From LSUCC0057 sp042091915 (GTDB lineage Bacteria; Pseudomonadota; Gammaproteobacteria; Pseudomonadales; Porticoccaceae): a stretch of 18,169 bases of DNA. The position numbers and the translations under genes are program-made. The stretch lies in NCBI GenBank assembly GCA_042091915.1, contig JBELGO010000029.1, forward strand, positions 1 to 18,169. Direction: 5' to 3'. This document shows positions 6,980-14,558 of this stretch, in pieces. Within the stretch, counting starts at the first letter, position 1. Every line of letters begins with the position of its first letter. The notes beneath the pieces were generated by a model. That model saw only the letters and a list, made by a program, of their open reading frames with translations. It had not been told where the DNA came from and searched no databases.

Positions 6980-7008
6980 TTGTATTGCCAATGGGCTGCA
7001 CCTATAAT
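6980..7008 (+). promoter_or_regulatory. Putative promoter of the sdhCDAB-sucAB-lpdA-sucCD run
   Basis: TTGTAT at 6980-6985 and a perfect TATAAT at 7003-7008 are separated by 17 bp. The start would be near 7015, giving a leader of about 94 nt before GTG 7109. The weak -35 suggests regulation, but no operator could be identified. Confidence 0.6.
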
Positions 7009-7108
7009 TTGCCCGCCGTTTTGGGGTGTTGTCAGCAAGCGTGGCCGCACCACAATTTTAATTTCCGCGGAGTTCGCTCTCGGTCCCACTTTATAAGGTG
7101 TATTCAAC

Positions 7109-7489
7109 GTGAAACAGAACAGACCTGTTAACCTTGATATCGGCACCATAAAACTGCCGATTACCTCTTATGTCTCGATACTGCATCGCGTATCAGGCGT
7201 TATCCTTTTTGCTGCTGTAGCGCTGTTTTTGTTGGCTCTAGATAGCAGCCTAGCTTCGGCTGAATCGTTTGCCGCATTAAAGGCAACGCTCGGCAACCCG
7301 GTATGGCAATTTGTCATTTGGGCGTCACTCTCTGCCCTGGGCTACCATCTGGTGCTGGGTGTGCGTCACCTGGTGATGGATCTAGGTGTGGGTGAGACTC
7401 TAGAGGGCGGATTGCTGTCAGCTAAAATTGCTGCAGTTATCGCCGTTATCGTTATTGCAGCAATCGCAGGGTGGGTTTTCGTATGGTAA
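7109..7489 (+). CDS. sdhC: Succinate dehydrogenase cytochrome b556 subunit SdhC
   Basis: This 126-residue inner-membrane anchor of complex II helps bind heme b and ubiquinone. RPVNLDIGTIKLPI (about 5-18) and SILHRVSGVILF (23-34) are SdhC signatures; S23 and R27 match the E. coli quinone-site residues S27 and R31. H80 in YHLVLGVRHLVMDLG matches the E. coli heme ligand H84. Three hydrophobic helices lie at about 26-46, 66-88 and 104-125. The start is GTG 7109, with AAGG at 7095-7098, a slightly long spacing; no better start exists. It overlaps sdhD by 7 bp, implying translational coupling, and heads the complex II genes. Confidence 0.96.
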   Translation: MKQNRPVNLDIGTIKLPITSYVSILHRVSGVILFAAVALFLLALDSSLASAESFAALKATLGNPVWQFVIWASLSALGYHLVLGVRHLVMDLGVGETLEGGLLSAKIAAVIAVIVIAAIAGWVFVW

Positions 7490-7848
7490 CTTCTGTCACT
7501 AGCTTTGGTCGCAGCGGCCTCTCAGATTGGTTGTTGCAGCGAATAACTGCGGTCATCATGACTGCTTATCTCGTCTTTGTGGTGGTCTACTTCGCCGCCA
7601 ATGATGTCACTTATGCCGCCTGGTTGGCGCTCAACGAGAGTTTGCCAATGAAGATGTTTAGTCTTCTCACCATACTCTCTATAGCGATCCACTCTTGGAT
7701 TGGCATGTGGGGCGTACTGACCGATTACGTCACAGTGCGTTTGATGGGTGCTAAGGCCACCGCGCTGCGAATGGTCTTTCAGCTGGGCATGATCGCCGTG
7801 AGCTTGCTCTACGTGGTCTGGGCAATTGATATTCTCTGGGGAATCTAA
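7483..7848 (+). CDS. sdhD: Succinate dehydrogenase hydrophobic anchor subunit SdhD
   Basis: This 121-residue second membrane anchor of complex II lines the ubiquinone site. H70 in IAIHSWIGMW matches the second heme b ligand (E. coli H71), and D81-Y82 in GVLTDYV match the quinone-site pair D82-Y83. Three membrane helices are apparent at about 22-38, 56-78 and 95-118. I chose ATG 7483 rather than the in-frame GTG 7471 because the protein then begins MVTSVTSFGRSGLSDW, aligned with E. coli MVSNASALGRNGVHD. The start lies inside the end of sdhC (ATG 7483-7485, sdhC stop 7487-7489). sdhA follows after only 3 bp. Confidence 0.95.
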   Translation: MVTSVTSFGRSGLSDWLLQRITAVIMTAYLVFVVVYFAANDVTYAAWLALNESLPMKMFSLLTILSIAIHSWIGMWGVLTDYVTVRLMGAKATALRMVFQLGMIAVSLLYVVWAIDILWGI

Positions 7849-7851
7849 GTT

Positions 7852-9624
7852 ATGTCTAATATGCGTACAATGAGTTTTGATGGAGTTATCGTCGGTGGCG
7901 GCGGTGCAGGTATGCGCGCAGCGTTACAGTTGGCTCAGTCTGGCTACAAAACCGCAGTAATCACCAAAGTATTTCCCACTCGCTCGCACACCGTGTCGGC
8001 GCAGGGTGGTATCACTTGTGCGATCGCCTCCGATGATCCGCAGGATCAATGGCAGTGGCATATGTACGATACCGTTAAGGGCTCGGACTATATTGGTGAC
8101 CAAGACGCTATCGAGTACATGTGTTCTGTAGGCCCGGAAGCGATCTTTGAGCTCGACCATATGGGTCTGCCATTTTCGCGCACCGAAGAAGGTCGCATCT
8201 ACCAGCGTCCGTTTGGCGGTCAATCGAAAGATTATGGTGAGGGCGGCCAGGCCGCGCGCACCTGTGCTGCGGCCGACCGCACCGGTCACGCGCTGTTGCA
8301 CACTCTGTATCAGGGCAACGTGAAAAACAAAACAGTCTTTCTCAATGAGTGGTATGCCGTTGATATCGTCAAAAACGCTGATGGTGCTGTTGTCGGTGTC
8401 ATCGCACTGGATATTGAGACAGGCGAAACCGTTTATGTGAAGTCTAAGGCGACTGTCTTCGCCACCGGTGGTGCTGGCCGTATCTACGCCTCTACCACCA
8501 ACGCTCACATCAATACCGGCGACGGTATCGGTATGGCATTGCGCGCTGGCTTCCCCGTGCAAGATATCGAAATGTGGCAGTTCCACCCGACCGGTATTGC
8601 CGGCGCGGGCACCTTGGTGACCGAAGGTTGCCGCGGTGAAGGTGGCTACTTGATCAACAAAGATGGCGAGCGCTTCATGGAGCGTTACGCACCCAATGCC
8701 AAAGATCTGGCCGGCCGCGATGTGGTCGCTCGCTCAATGGTGTTGGAGATTCTTGAAGGTCGCGGCTGCGGCGAAAACGGCGACCACGTCTTCCTTAAAC
8801 TCGATCACCTCGGTGAAGAAGTTCTGGAAAGCCGTCTGCCAGGCATTTGTGAGCTCTCTCGCACCTTTGCCCATGCCGACCCGGTGAAAGAGCCGATCCC
8901 AGTTGTACCCACTTGTCACTACATGATGGGCGGGATTCCGACCAACGTAAATGGTCAGGCGCTCACAGTCGATAGCGAAGGCAACGATGTCATCATTCCA
9001 GGCCTTTACGCTTGTGGTGAAGTGGCATGTGTCTCTGTTCACGGTGCCAACCGTCTCGGTGGTAACTCGCTGCTCGATTTGGTTGTGTTCGGTCGCGCTT
9101 CAGGTCTGTTTATCGAGAAAACTCTGCGCGAAGGAGTTGATCTGCGCGAAGCAACTGAAAGCGATATCGAAGCGGCCATGGTTGGCCTCAACCGTATCAA
9201 TAACTCTAGCTCAGGCGAAAGCGCAGGTGTGTTGCGCACTGAACTGCAGCAGATTATGCAGAACTACTTCGGTGTATTCCGCCGCGGTGACTACATGCAA
9301 GAGGGCATTAAAAAGCTTCAAGAGTTGCGCCCGCGTATTGAAAACGTTTATGTTGAAGACAAGAGTAACGCCTTTAACACTGCGCGCATCGAAGCCCTTG
9401 AGCTGCAAAACCTTTTAGAGGTAGCAGAAGCCACAGCCATTGCTGCAGAAGAGCGCAGAGAGAGCCGTGGAGCCCATGCCCGCGAAGATTTCCAAGAGCG
9501 TGATGATGAGAACTGGCTGTGCCACTCTATGTACTACCCGCTAGACAAGAGTGTCGGCAAGCGCTCGGTTAACTTTACCCCGAAAACGCGCGAAGCTTTC
9601 CCTCCGAAAGCGCGCACCTACTAA
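7852..9624 (+). CDS. sdhA: Succinate dehydrogenase flavoprotein subunit SdhA
   Basis: The 590-residue catalytic subunit oxidises succinate to fumarate on the cytoplasmic face. The dinucleotide motif VGGGGAGMRAAL is at residues 14-25. H46 in TRSHTVSAQGG is the covalent FAD attachment residue (E. coli H45). Substrate-site residues are H245 (QFHPTG), R289 (GRDVVARS, the catalytic Arg corresponding to E. coli R286), H356 (TCHYMMGG) and R401 (GANRLGGNSLLD). The C-terminus ends FPPKARTY as in E. coli (588 aa). ATG 7852 is preferred over the in-frame ATG 7861; GGGGAA upstream supports it weakly. Twelve bases separate it from sdhB. Colinearity with SdhA rather than FrdA, and membrane partners of the SdhC/D type, mark it as the aerobic enzyme. 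Confidence 0.98.
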   Translation: MSNMRTMSFDGVIVGGGGAGMRAALQLAQSGYKTAVITKVFPTRSHTVSAQGGITCAIASDDPQDQWQWHMYDTVKGSDYIGDQDAIEYMCSVGPEAIFELDHMGLPFSRTEEGRIYQRPFGGQSKDYGEGGQAARTCAAADRTGHALLHTLYQGNVKNKTVFLNEWYAVDIVKNADGAVVGVIALDIETGETVYVKSKATVFATGGAGRIYASTTNAHINTGDGIGMALRAGFPVQDIEMWQFHPTGIAGAGTLVTEGCRGEGGYLINKDGERFMERYAPNAKDLAGRDVVARSMVLEILEGRGCGENGDHVFLKLDHLGEEVLESRLPGICELSRTFAHADPVKEPIPVVPTCHYMMGGIPTNVNGQALTVDSEGNDVIIPGLYACGEVACVSVHGANRLGGNSLLDLVVFGRASGLFIEKTLREGVDLREATESDIEAAMVGLNRINNSSSGESAGVLRTELQQIMQNYFGVFRRGDYMQEGIKKLQELRPRIENVYVEDKSNAFNTARIEALELQNLLEVAEATAIAAEERRESRGAHAREDFQERDDENWLCHSMYYPLDKSVGKRSVNFTPKTREAFPPKARTY

Positions 9625-9636
9625 GGAGACGTTGTT

Positions 9637-10341
9637 ATGTTGACTGTCAGTGTCTATCGCTACAACCCAGAAACCGACCAAGAGCCCTACATGCAGGACT
9701 ATCAGGTCGATACTAAGGGTAAAGATGTCATGGTGCTCGATGTGCTGGAGATGCTCAAAGCGCAAGATAGCTCTTTGGTCTATCGCCGCTCTTGCCGCGA
9801 GGGTGTGTGTGGATCGGACGGCATGAATATCGCCGGTAAAAACGGTCTGGCCTGTATTACCCCGCTCTCTGAGGTGGTTAAAAACAACAAGCTGGTCATT
9901 CGTCCGCTGCCCGGTCTGCCGGTTATCCGCGACTTGGTCATCGATATGACTCAGTTCTACGCTCAGTATGAAAAGATCAAGCCGTACCTGATCAACGATA
10001 CCCCGGCGCCCGCTATCGAGCGCTTGCAGAGCCCAGAAGAGCGCGCCAAGTTGGATGGGCTCTACGAGTGTATTCTGTGCGCTTGTTGTTCGACCGCTTG
10101 TCCGTCGTTCTGGTGGAACCCCGACAAGTTCATTGGCCCGTCAGGTCTGTTGCAAGCTTATCGCTTCCTCGCGGACAGCCGCGATACTGCCACAGAAGAG
10201 CGCTTGGCTGATCTCGACGATCCGTTCAGTGTCTTCCGTTGCCACGGTATCATGAACTGTGTTCAGGTCTGCCCCAAAGGGCTCAACCCGACCCGCGCAA
10301 TCGGTCACATCCGCAACATGCTGTTGCGAAGCGCGGCCTAA
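9637..10341 (+). CDS. sdhB: Succinate dehydrogenase iron-sulfur subunit SdhB
   Basis: The 234-residue subunit relays electrons from FAD to ubiquinone through three clusters. [2Fe-2S]: C53, C58, D61 and C73, with Asp in place of one Cys as in E. coli (D63). [4Fe-4S]: C145, C148, C151 and C212. [3Fe-4S]: C155, C202 and C208. Motifs are SCREGVCGSDG, CILCACCSTACP, CHGIMNC and CPKGLNP. ATG 9637 is preceded by a strong AAGGAGA at 9623-9629 that overlaps the sdhA stop, so the genes are tightly coupled. A hairpin-rich 90-bp junction follows before sucA. As a multi-cluster protein in the same locus, it is a plausible client of the Fe-S pathway to which NfuA belongs. Confidence 0.98.
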   Translation: MLTVSVYRYNPETDQEPYMQDYQVDTKGKDVMVLDVLEMLKAQDSSLVYRRSCREGVCGSDGMNIAGKNGLACITPLSEVVKNNKLVIRPLPGLPVIRDLVIDMTQFYAQYEKIKPYLINDTPAPAIERLQSPEERAKLDGLYECILCACCSTACPSFWWNPDKFIGPSGLLQAYRFLADSRDTATEERLADLDDPFSVFRCHGIMNCVQVCPKGLNPTRAIGHIRNMLLRSAA

Positions 10342-10352
10342 GCGTTACTGCC

Positions 10353-10384
10353 AACGTCCGGTATCGCGAGGTACCGGACGTTTT
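10353..10384 (+). terminator. Terminator-like or attenuator hairpin between sdhB and sucA
   Basis: AACGTCCGGTA (10353-10363) pairs perfectly with TACCGGACGTT (10372-10382); a further T-G pair closes a 6-nt loop CGCGAG. Only TTTT follows (10381-10384) before GATTTG, so termination is likely partial. It could lower suc expression relative to sdh, or protect the 3' end of an sdh transcript after processing. Confidence 0.6.
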
Positions 10385-10393
10385 GATTTGCCA

Positions 10394-10409
10394 GCCCAAT
10401 GTTTTGGGC
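10394..10409 (+). promoter_or_regulatory. Second small hairpin in the sucA leader
   Basis: GCCCAA (10394-10399) pairs with TTGGGC (10404-10409) around a TGTT loop. It ends 8 nt before the sucA ribosome site AGAGGA (10417-10422), so it probably leaves that site exposed. No sucA-specific promoter is evident nearby. Confidence 0.4.
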
Positions 10410-10431
10410 CAACTTTAGAGGACTGCACCCG

Positions 10432-13272
10432 ATGCCTGAGGGCGCGCTAGAGCAATATCTTCGCTCTTCCCATTTTTCTGGTGGCAATGCCGCCTATGTT
10501 GAGGATCTTTACGACCTCTATCTCCACGACCCCGATTCGGTCTCCAGCGAGTGGCGAGCTTTCTTTGACTCTCTCCCTCGTGTTGAGGGCAATGTCTCTC
10601 CAGACACATCGCACGCCACGGTGGTCAAGCATTTTGAGCTGCTCGGTCGTCGTCAAGCTCGCCCCACGCCGGCTCCCGGTTCGGGTGGCATCAACAACGA
10701 GCATGAACGCAAGCAGGTCAAAGTGGTTCAGCTCATCAGCTCCTATCGGTTCCGCGGCCATCAACAAGCCAAACTAGATCCGCTCGGATTGATGGTGCGC
10801 GAGCAGGTCCCCGACCTGCAGTTGGCTTTTCACGGTCTCAATGAGGCCGATTTAGATACCACTTTTCAGGCTGGCCCACTTTATATGGGTAAGCCCGAGG
10901 CAACTCTGCGCGAGATTGTCGATACTTTAGAGGCGACCTACTGCGGTAATATTGGTGCAGAGTTTATGCACATCACCTCGTTTGAAGAGAAGCAGTGGTT
11001 GGCACAGCGCTTTGAGAGCGTGCGCTGTCAGCCCAGCTACGAGGGTGATGCGCGCATCGATGTGCTGCGTCGGTTGACTGCAGCAGAAGGATTAGAGAAG
11101 CATCTGGACTCTAAATACCCCGGCACCAAGCGCTTTGGCCTCGAAGGAGGCGAAAGCCTGATTCCGATGCTCGACTGCTTAGTTTGGCGCGGCGGTGAGT
11201 ACGGTGCCAAAGAGGTCGTCATGGGTATGGCCCACCGCGGTCGACTCAATGTGCTGGTCAATATTCTCGGCAAAAACCCCACAGAGCTGTTCAGTGAGTT
11301 TGAAGGCAAGCGCCTGGTCAACACCTCAGGCGACGTAAAGTATCACCAAGGTTTCTCTTCCAATGTGATGACTCCCGGTGGCGAAGTGCATATGTCGCTG
11401 GGCTTCAACCCCTCTCACCTAGAAATTGCCTGTCCGGTAGTGATTGGCTCGGGGCGCGCCCGCCAAGACCGCCGCGATGACCCTGTCGGCAACACCGTTG
11501 TGCCGATCTTAATGCACGGCGACGCGGCGTTTGCCGGCCAAGGTGTTGTGATGGAGACATTCCAGATGTCTCAAACCCGCGCCTACCGCACGGGTGGTTC
11601 GGTCCATATCGTCATCAATAACCAAGTCGGTTTTACCACCAATCGCCAGGAAGATGCGCGCTCAACAGAGTACTGCACCGATATTGCCAAAATGGTTCAA
11701 GCGCCGATTCTGCACGTCAATGGTGACAACCCCGATGCGGTGATGTTTGCCGCTATGTTGGCGATGGATTATCGCCATGAGTTTGGCAAAGACATTGTCC
11801 TCGATTTGGTTTGCTACCGCCGTCGCGGCCACAACGAGACTGATGAGCCATCGGCCACTCAGCCGTTGATGTACGAGCGCATTAAAAAGCACCCGACGAC
11901 ACGCACGCTTTACGCCGAGAAATTGGTTAAAGAGGGTGTCATTGATCAACAGGCCGCTGACGAGATGGCCTCTAACTACCGCGCTCAACTGGATCGCGGT
12001 GAGTTTGTCGTGCACAACTTGGTGCGCGAGCCAGACACCTCGCTGTTTGTCGACTGGAACCCCTATTTAGGGCACGACTGGCGCACCGAGGCTGATACCG
12101 GATTAGCGCTGACTGAGCTCAAGGAAATAGGTGCCCAGCTCGCCAGTGTCCCAGACGGTGTTCAGGTACAGCGCCAAGTAAACAAGATTTATGATGACCG
12201 GCGCAAGATGGCCGGTGGCGCTATGCCTTTGAACTGGGGTATGGCAGAACTGCTCGCTTACGGTACGCTGTTAAAACAAGGTTTCCCGGTGCGCTTGACA
12301 GGCCAGGATGTTGGTCGCGGAACGTTCTCGCATCGCCATGCTGTGGTTCACAGCCAAAAAGATGGTGCGCCTTATCTGCCACTTGAACATATTGCCGACG
12401 ACCAGCCCAGCTTTGAGATCTACGACTCTTTCCTCTCTGAAGAGGCGGTGTTGGCCTTCGAATACGGTTACTCGACCACTGCGCCCAAGGGGTTAGTGAT
12501 TTGGGAGGCCCAGTTTGGTGACTTTGCCAATGGCGCACAGGTGGTCATTGATCAGTTTATTACCAGTGGCGAACACAAGTGGGGGCGTTTGTCAGGCTTG
12601 ACGATGCTCCTGCCGCACGGTTTTGAAGGGCAGGGCCCAGAGCATTCTTCTGCGCGTTTAGAGCGTTTCTTGCAGCTGTGTGCAGAGCAGAATATCCAAG
12701 TGGCGATACCGACGACACCGGCGCAAATTTTCCACATCTTGCGCCGTCAGGCGATACGCCCTATGCGTCGTCCGCTGGTGATCATGAGCCCGAAATGGAT
12801 CCTTCGTCACAAGTTGGCCACCTCGTCGCTGGACGAACTGGCCACCGGTAGTTTTGAAGCAGTGCTCAATGAGCAGCAGATTGAACCCGCTCAAGCCAAA
12901 CGTCTGATTCTCTGCTCGGGCAAGGTTTATTATCATCTCTTGGAGGCTCGACAAGAGCGCGAAATTGATGACATTGCCATTGTGCGTGTGGAGCAGCTCT
13001 ACCCGTTCCCGGACCGCGAGTTAAAAGCGATCCTCGAGCAGTACAGTAATTTGCGCGATATACGCTGGTGCCAAGAGGAGCCGATGAACCAAGGGGCGTG
13101 GTACTCCAGTCAACACCATATGCGCCATGTGTTGCGCAAGACACACCCCGATCTAATGCTCGATTATGTCGGTCGCAAAGCCTCAGCTGCTCCGGCGGCC
13201 GGCTACATGTCGATCCACCTAGAAGAGCAGCAGGCATTTATCGATGAGGCGCTGTCGAGCACGGCAGATTAA
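10432..13272 (+). CDS. sucA: 2-oxoglutarate dehydrogenase E1 component (thiamine diphosphate-dependent)
   Basis: The 946-residue E1 decarboxylates 2-oxoglutarate on thiamine diphosphate and passes the succinyl group to lipoyl-SucB. The N-terminal LEQYLRSSHFSGGNAAYVEDLY is the E1o helix region that docks to E2. RFRGHQQAKLDPLGL, GMAHRGRLNVLVNILGK, FNPSHLEI, the ThDP/metal-binding HGDAAFAGQGV (D364) and INNQVGFTT follow in order. The C-terminal transketolase-like half has GRGTFSHRHAV, WEAQFGDFANGAQVVIDQF and GQGPEHSSARLERFLQL. E. coli SucA has 933 residues. I chose ATG 10432 (MPEGALEQYL), with AGAGGA 9 nt upstream; an in-frame ATG at 10399 lies inside a hairpin and would add unconserved residues. 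The branched-chain and pyruvate E1 enzymes have different architecture. Confidence 0.97.
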   Translation: MPEGALEQYLRSSHFSGGNAAYVEDLYDLYLHDPDSVSSEWRAFFDSLPRVEGNVSPDTSHATVVKHFELLGRRQARPTPAPGSGGINNEHERKQVKVVQLISSYRFRGHQQAKLDPLGLMVREQVPDLQLAFHGLNEADLDTTFQAGPLYMGKPEATLREIVDTLEATYCGNIGAEFMHITSFEEKQWLAQRFESVRCQPSYEGDARIDVLRRLTAAEGLEKHLDSKYPGTKRFGLEGGESLIPMLDCLVWRGGEYGAKEVVMGMAHRGRLNVLVNILGKNPTELFSEFEGKRLVNTSGDVKYHQGFSSNVMTPGGEVHMSLGFNPSHLEIACPVVIGSGRARQDRRDDPVGNTVVPILMHGDAAFAGQGVVMETFQMSQTRAYRTGGSVHIVINNQVGFTTNRQEDARSTEYCTDIAKMVQAPILHVNGDNPDAVMFAAMLAMDYRHEFGKDIVLDLVCYRRRGHNETDEPSATQPLMYERIKKHPTTRTLYAEKLVKEGVIDQQAADEMASNYRAQLDRGEFVVHNLVREPDTSLFVDWNPYLGHDWRTEADTGLALTELKEIGAQLASVPDGVQVQRQVNKIYDDRRKMAGGAMPLNWGMAELLAYGTLLKQGFPVRLTGQDVGRGTFSHRHAVVHSQKDGAPYLPLEHIADDQPSFEIYDSFLSEEAVLAFEYGYSTTAPKGLVIWEAQFGDFANGAQVVIDQFITSGEHKWGRLSGLTMLLPHGFEGQGPEHSSARLERFLQLCAEQNIQVAIPTTPAQIFHILRRQAIRPMRRPLVIMSPKWILRHKLATSSLDELATGSFEAVLNEQQIEPAQAKRLILCSGKVYYHLLEARQEREIDDIAIVRVEQLYPFPDRELKAILEQYSNLRDIRWCQEEPMNQGAWYSSQHHMRHVLRKTHPDLMLDYVGRKASAAPAAGYMSIHLEEQQAFIDEALSSTAD

Positions 13273-13328
13273 GCTGCCAAACATCTAATTTAAATAACAA
13301 ATCACTGCCCAGTAATAGGAAATTAATC

Positions 13329-14525
13329 ATGGCAATTGAAATTAAGGCACCGACCTTCCCCGAGTCCGTTCAAGAGGGCTCACTGGCCACTTGGCACAAG
13401 CAGCCGGGCGAGCAGGTGTCGCGCGATGAACTGTTGGTCGATATTGAAACCGATAAAGTCGTGCTCGAGGTGGTTGCACCCGCTGACGGTGTGCTCAGCG
13501 AAGTGTTGGCAGCCGAGGGTGATACCGTCCAGAGCGGCCAGCTCATTGCAAAGCTGGAAGAGGGTGCTGCAGCAGCTCAACCCGCCGCTGCACCGGCACA
13601 AGCTGCCGCACCCGCACCCGCAGCTGCTGGCGATGCCCAGGTCAACCCCGCAGCGAAAAAACTGGCCGAAGAGCGCGGTATTGATCTCGCTACTGTCTCC
13701 GGCAGTGGCAAAGGTGGCCGTATCACTAAAGAGGATGTGCTTAATCATCAAGCCGCCCCAGCTGCTCCAGCGCCCGCTGCGGCCCCGGCAGCTCTACCAG
13801 CTGATCTGGCCGCTGCCGGCGAGCGTGTAGAGAAGCGCGTGCCGATGACGCGTATGCGCAAGCGCATCGCTGAACGACTGCTCGAGGTGACACAAAATAC
13901 GGCATCACTGACCACCTTTAACGAGGTGGATATGTCCGCATTGATGGATCTGCGCAAGCAGTTTAAAGAGCAGTTCGAAAAAACCCACAACGGAACTCGA
14001 CTGGGCTTTATGGGGCTGTTTGTTAAAGCAGCGGTAGAGGCGCTCAAGCGCTACCCTTCAGTCAATGCTTCTATCGACGGTAACGACATTGTCTACCACG
14101 GTTACCAAGATGTTGGTGTCGCGGTCTCTTCTGAGCGCGGTTTGGTCGTGCCAGTATTGCGCAACGCCGAGAACATGAGCGTGGCGGATATCGAAGGCGG
14201 CGTCTACGAATACGCTATGAAAGCCCGCGAAGGCAAACTCTCTATCGAAGAGATGAGCGGCGGTACGTTTACCATCACCAACGGCGGTGTATTCGGCTCG
14301 CTGCTATCAACGCCCATTATCAACCCGCCGCAGACAGCTATCTTGGGCATGCACAAAATCCAAGATCGTCCGATTGCCGTCGATGGCCAAGTCGTCATTC
14401 GGCCGATGATGTATCTGGCACTCTCTTACGATCATCGCTTAATTGATGGCAAAGAAGCGGTGCAATTCTTGGTTGCGATCAAAGAGATGATCGAAAACCC
14501 AGCTAAAATACTGCTAGAAATCTGA
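13329..14525 (+). CDS. sucB: Dihydrolipoamide succinyltransferase, E2 of the 2-oxoglutarate dehydrogenase complex
   Basis: The 398-residue E2 core transfers succinyl from lipoamide to CoA. One lipoyl domain spans residues 1 to about 77, with the lipoylated K43 in DIETDKVVLEV. An Ala/Pro-rich linker (78-104) precedes the peripheral subunit-binding domain (about 105-140, VNPAAKKLAEE to EDVLNH). A second Ala/Pro linker (141-165) leads to the catalytic domain (about 170-398) with H369 and D373 in SYDHRLIDGKEAVQFL. The single lipoyl domain and the H-x3-D pattern match E. coli SucB (H375, D379); pyruvate E2 of gammaproteobacteria usually has two or three lipoyl domains. ATG 13329 follows AGGAAA. 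It lies 56 bp after sucA and 33 bp before lpdA. Confidence 0.97.
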   Translation: MAIEIKAPTFPESVQEGSLATWHKQPGEQVSRDELLVDIETDKVVLEVVAPADGVLSEVLAAEGDTVQSGQLIAKLEEGAAAAQPAAAPAQAAAPAPAAAGDAQVNPAAKKLAEERGIDLATVSGSGKGGRITKEDVLNHQAAPAAPAPAAAPAALPADLAAAGERVEKRVPMTRMRKRIAERLLEVTQNTASLTTFNEVDMSALMDLRKQFKEQFEKTHNGTRLGFMGLFVKAAVEALKRYPSVNASIDGNDIVYHGYQDVGVAVSSERGLVVPVLRNAENMSVADIEGGVYEYAMKAREGKLSIEEMSGGTFTITNGGVFGSLLSTPIINPPQTAILGMHKIQDRPIAVDGQVVIRPMMYLALSYDHRLIDGKEAVQFLVAIKEMIENPAKILLEI

Positions 14526-14558
14526 TCGATTGGCTCAGCAAACAGTTCGAGGAAAATT

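Larger units (their letters stand above)
6527..7108. other. gltA-sdhC divergent intergenic region
   Basis: The region is 582 bp, long for this junction. The left 75 bp hold the gltA promoter and the right 130 bp hold the sdhC promoter and leader. The centre (about 6610-6970) has no recognisable gene. It contains two overlapping plus-strand mini-ORFs: 6748-6795 (15 codons, AGGA 7 nt upstream) and 6792-6860 (22 codons, hydrophobic), sharing ATGA. A third tiny ORF lies at 6881-6913. CGTGATTG is repeated at 6683-6690 and 6717-6724. The mini-ORFs may be chance, a leader peptide pair or a gene remnant. Confidence 0.5.

Noticed and set aside
7471..7482. GTG 7471 as the sdhD start
   Set aside because: It would add four unconserved residues; ATG 7483 gives the conserved SdhD N-terminus.
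8734..9042. Long antisense ORFs within sdhA, sucA and other genes
   Set aside because: They are frame shadows of highly conserved coding sequence, with no ribosome sites and no family resemblance.
10399..10431. ATG 10399 as the sucA start
   Set aside because: It lies in a hairpin without a ribosome site and adds 11 residues absent from homologues.
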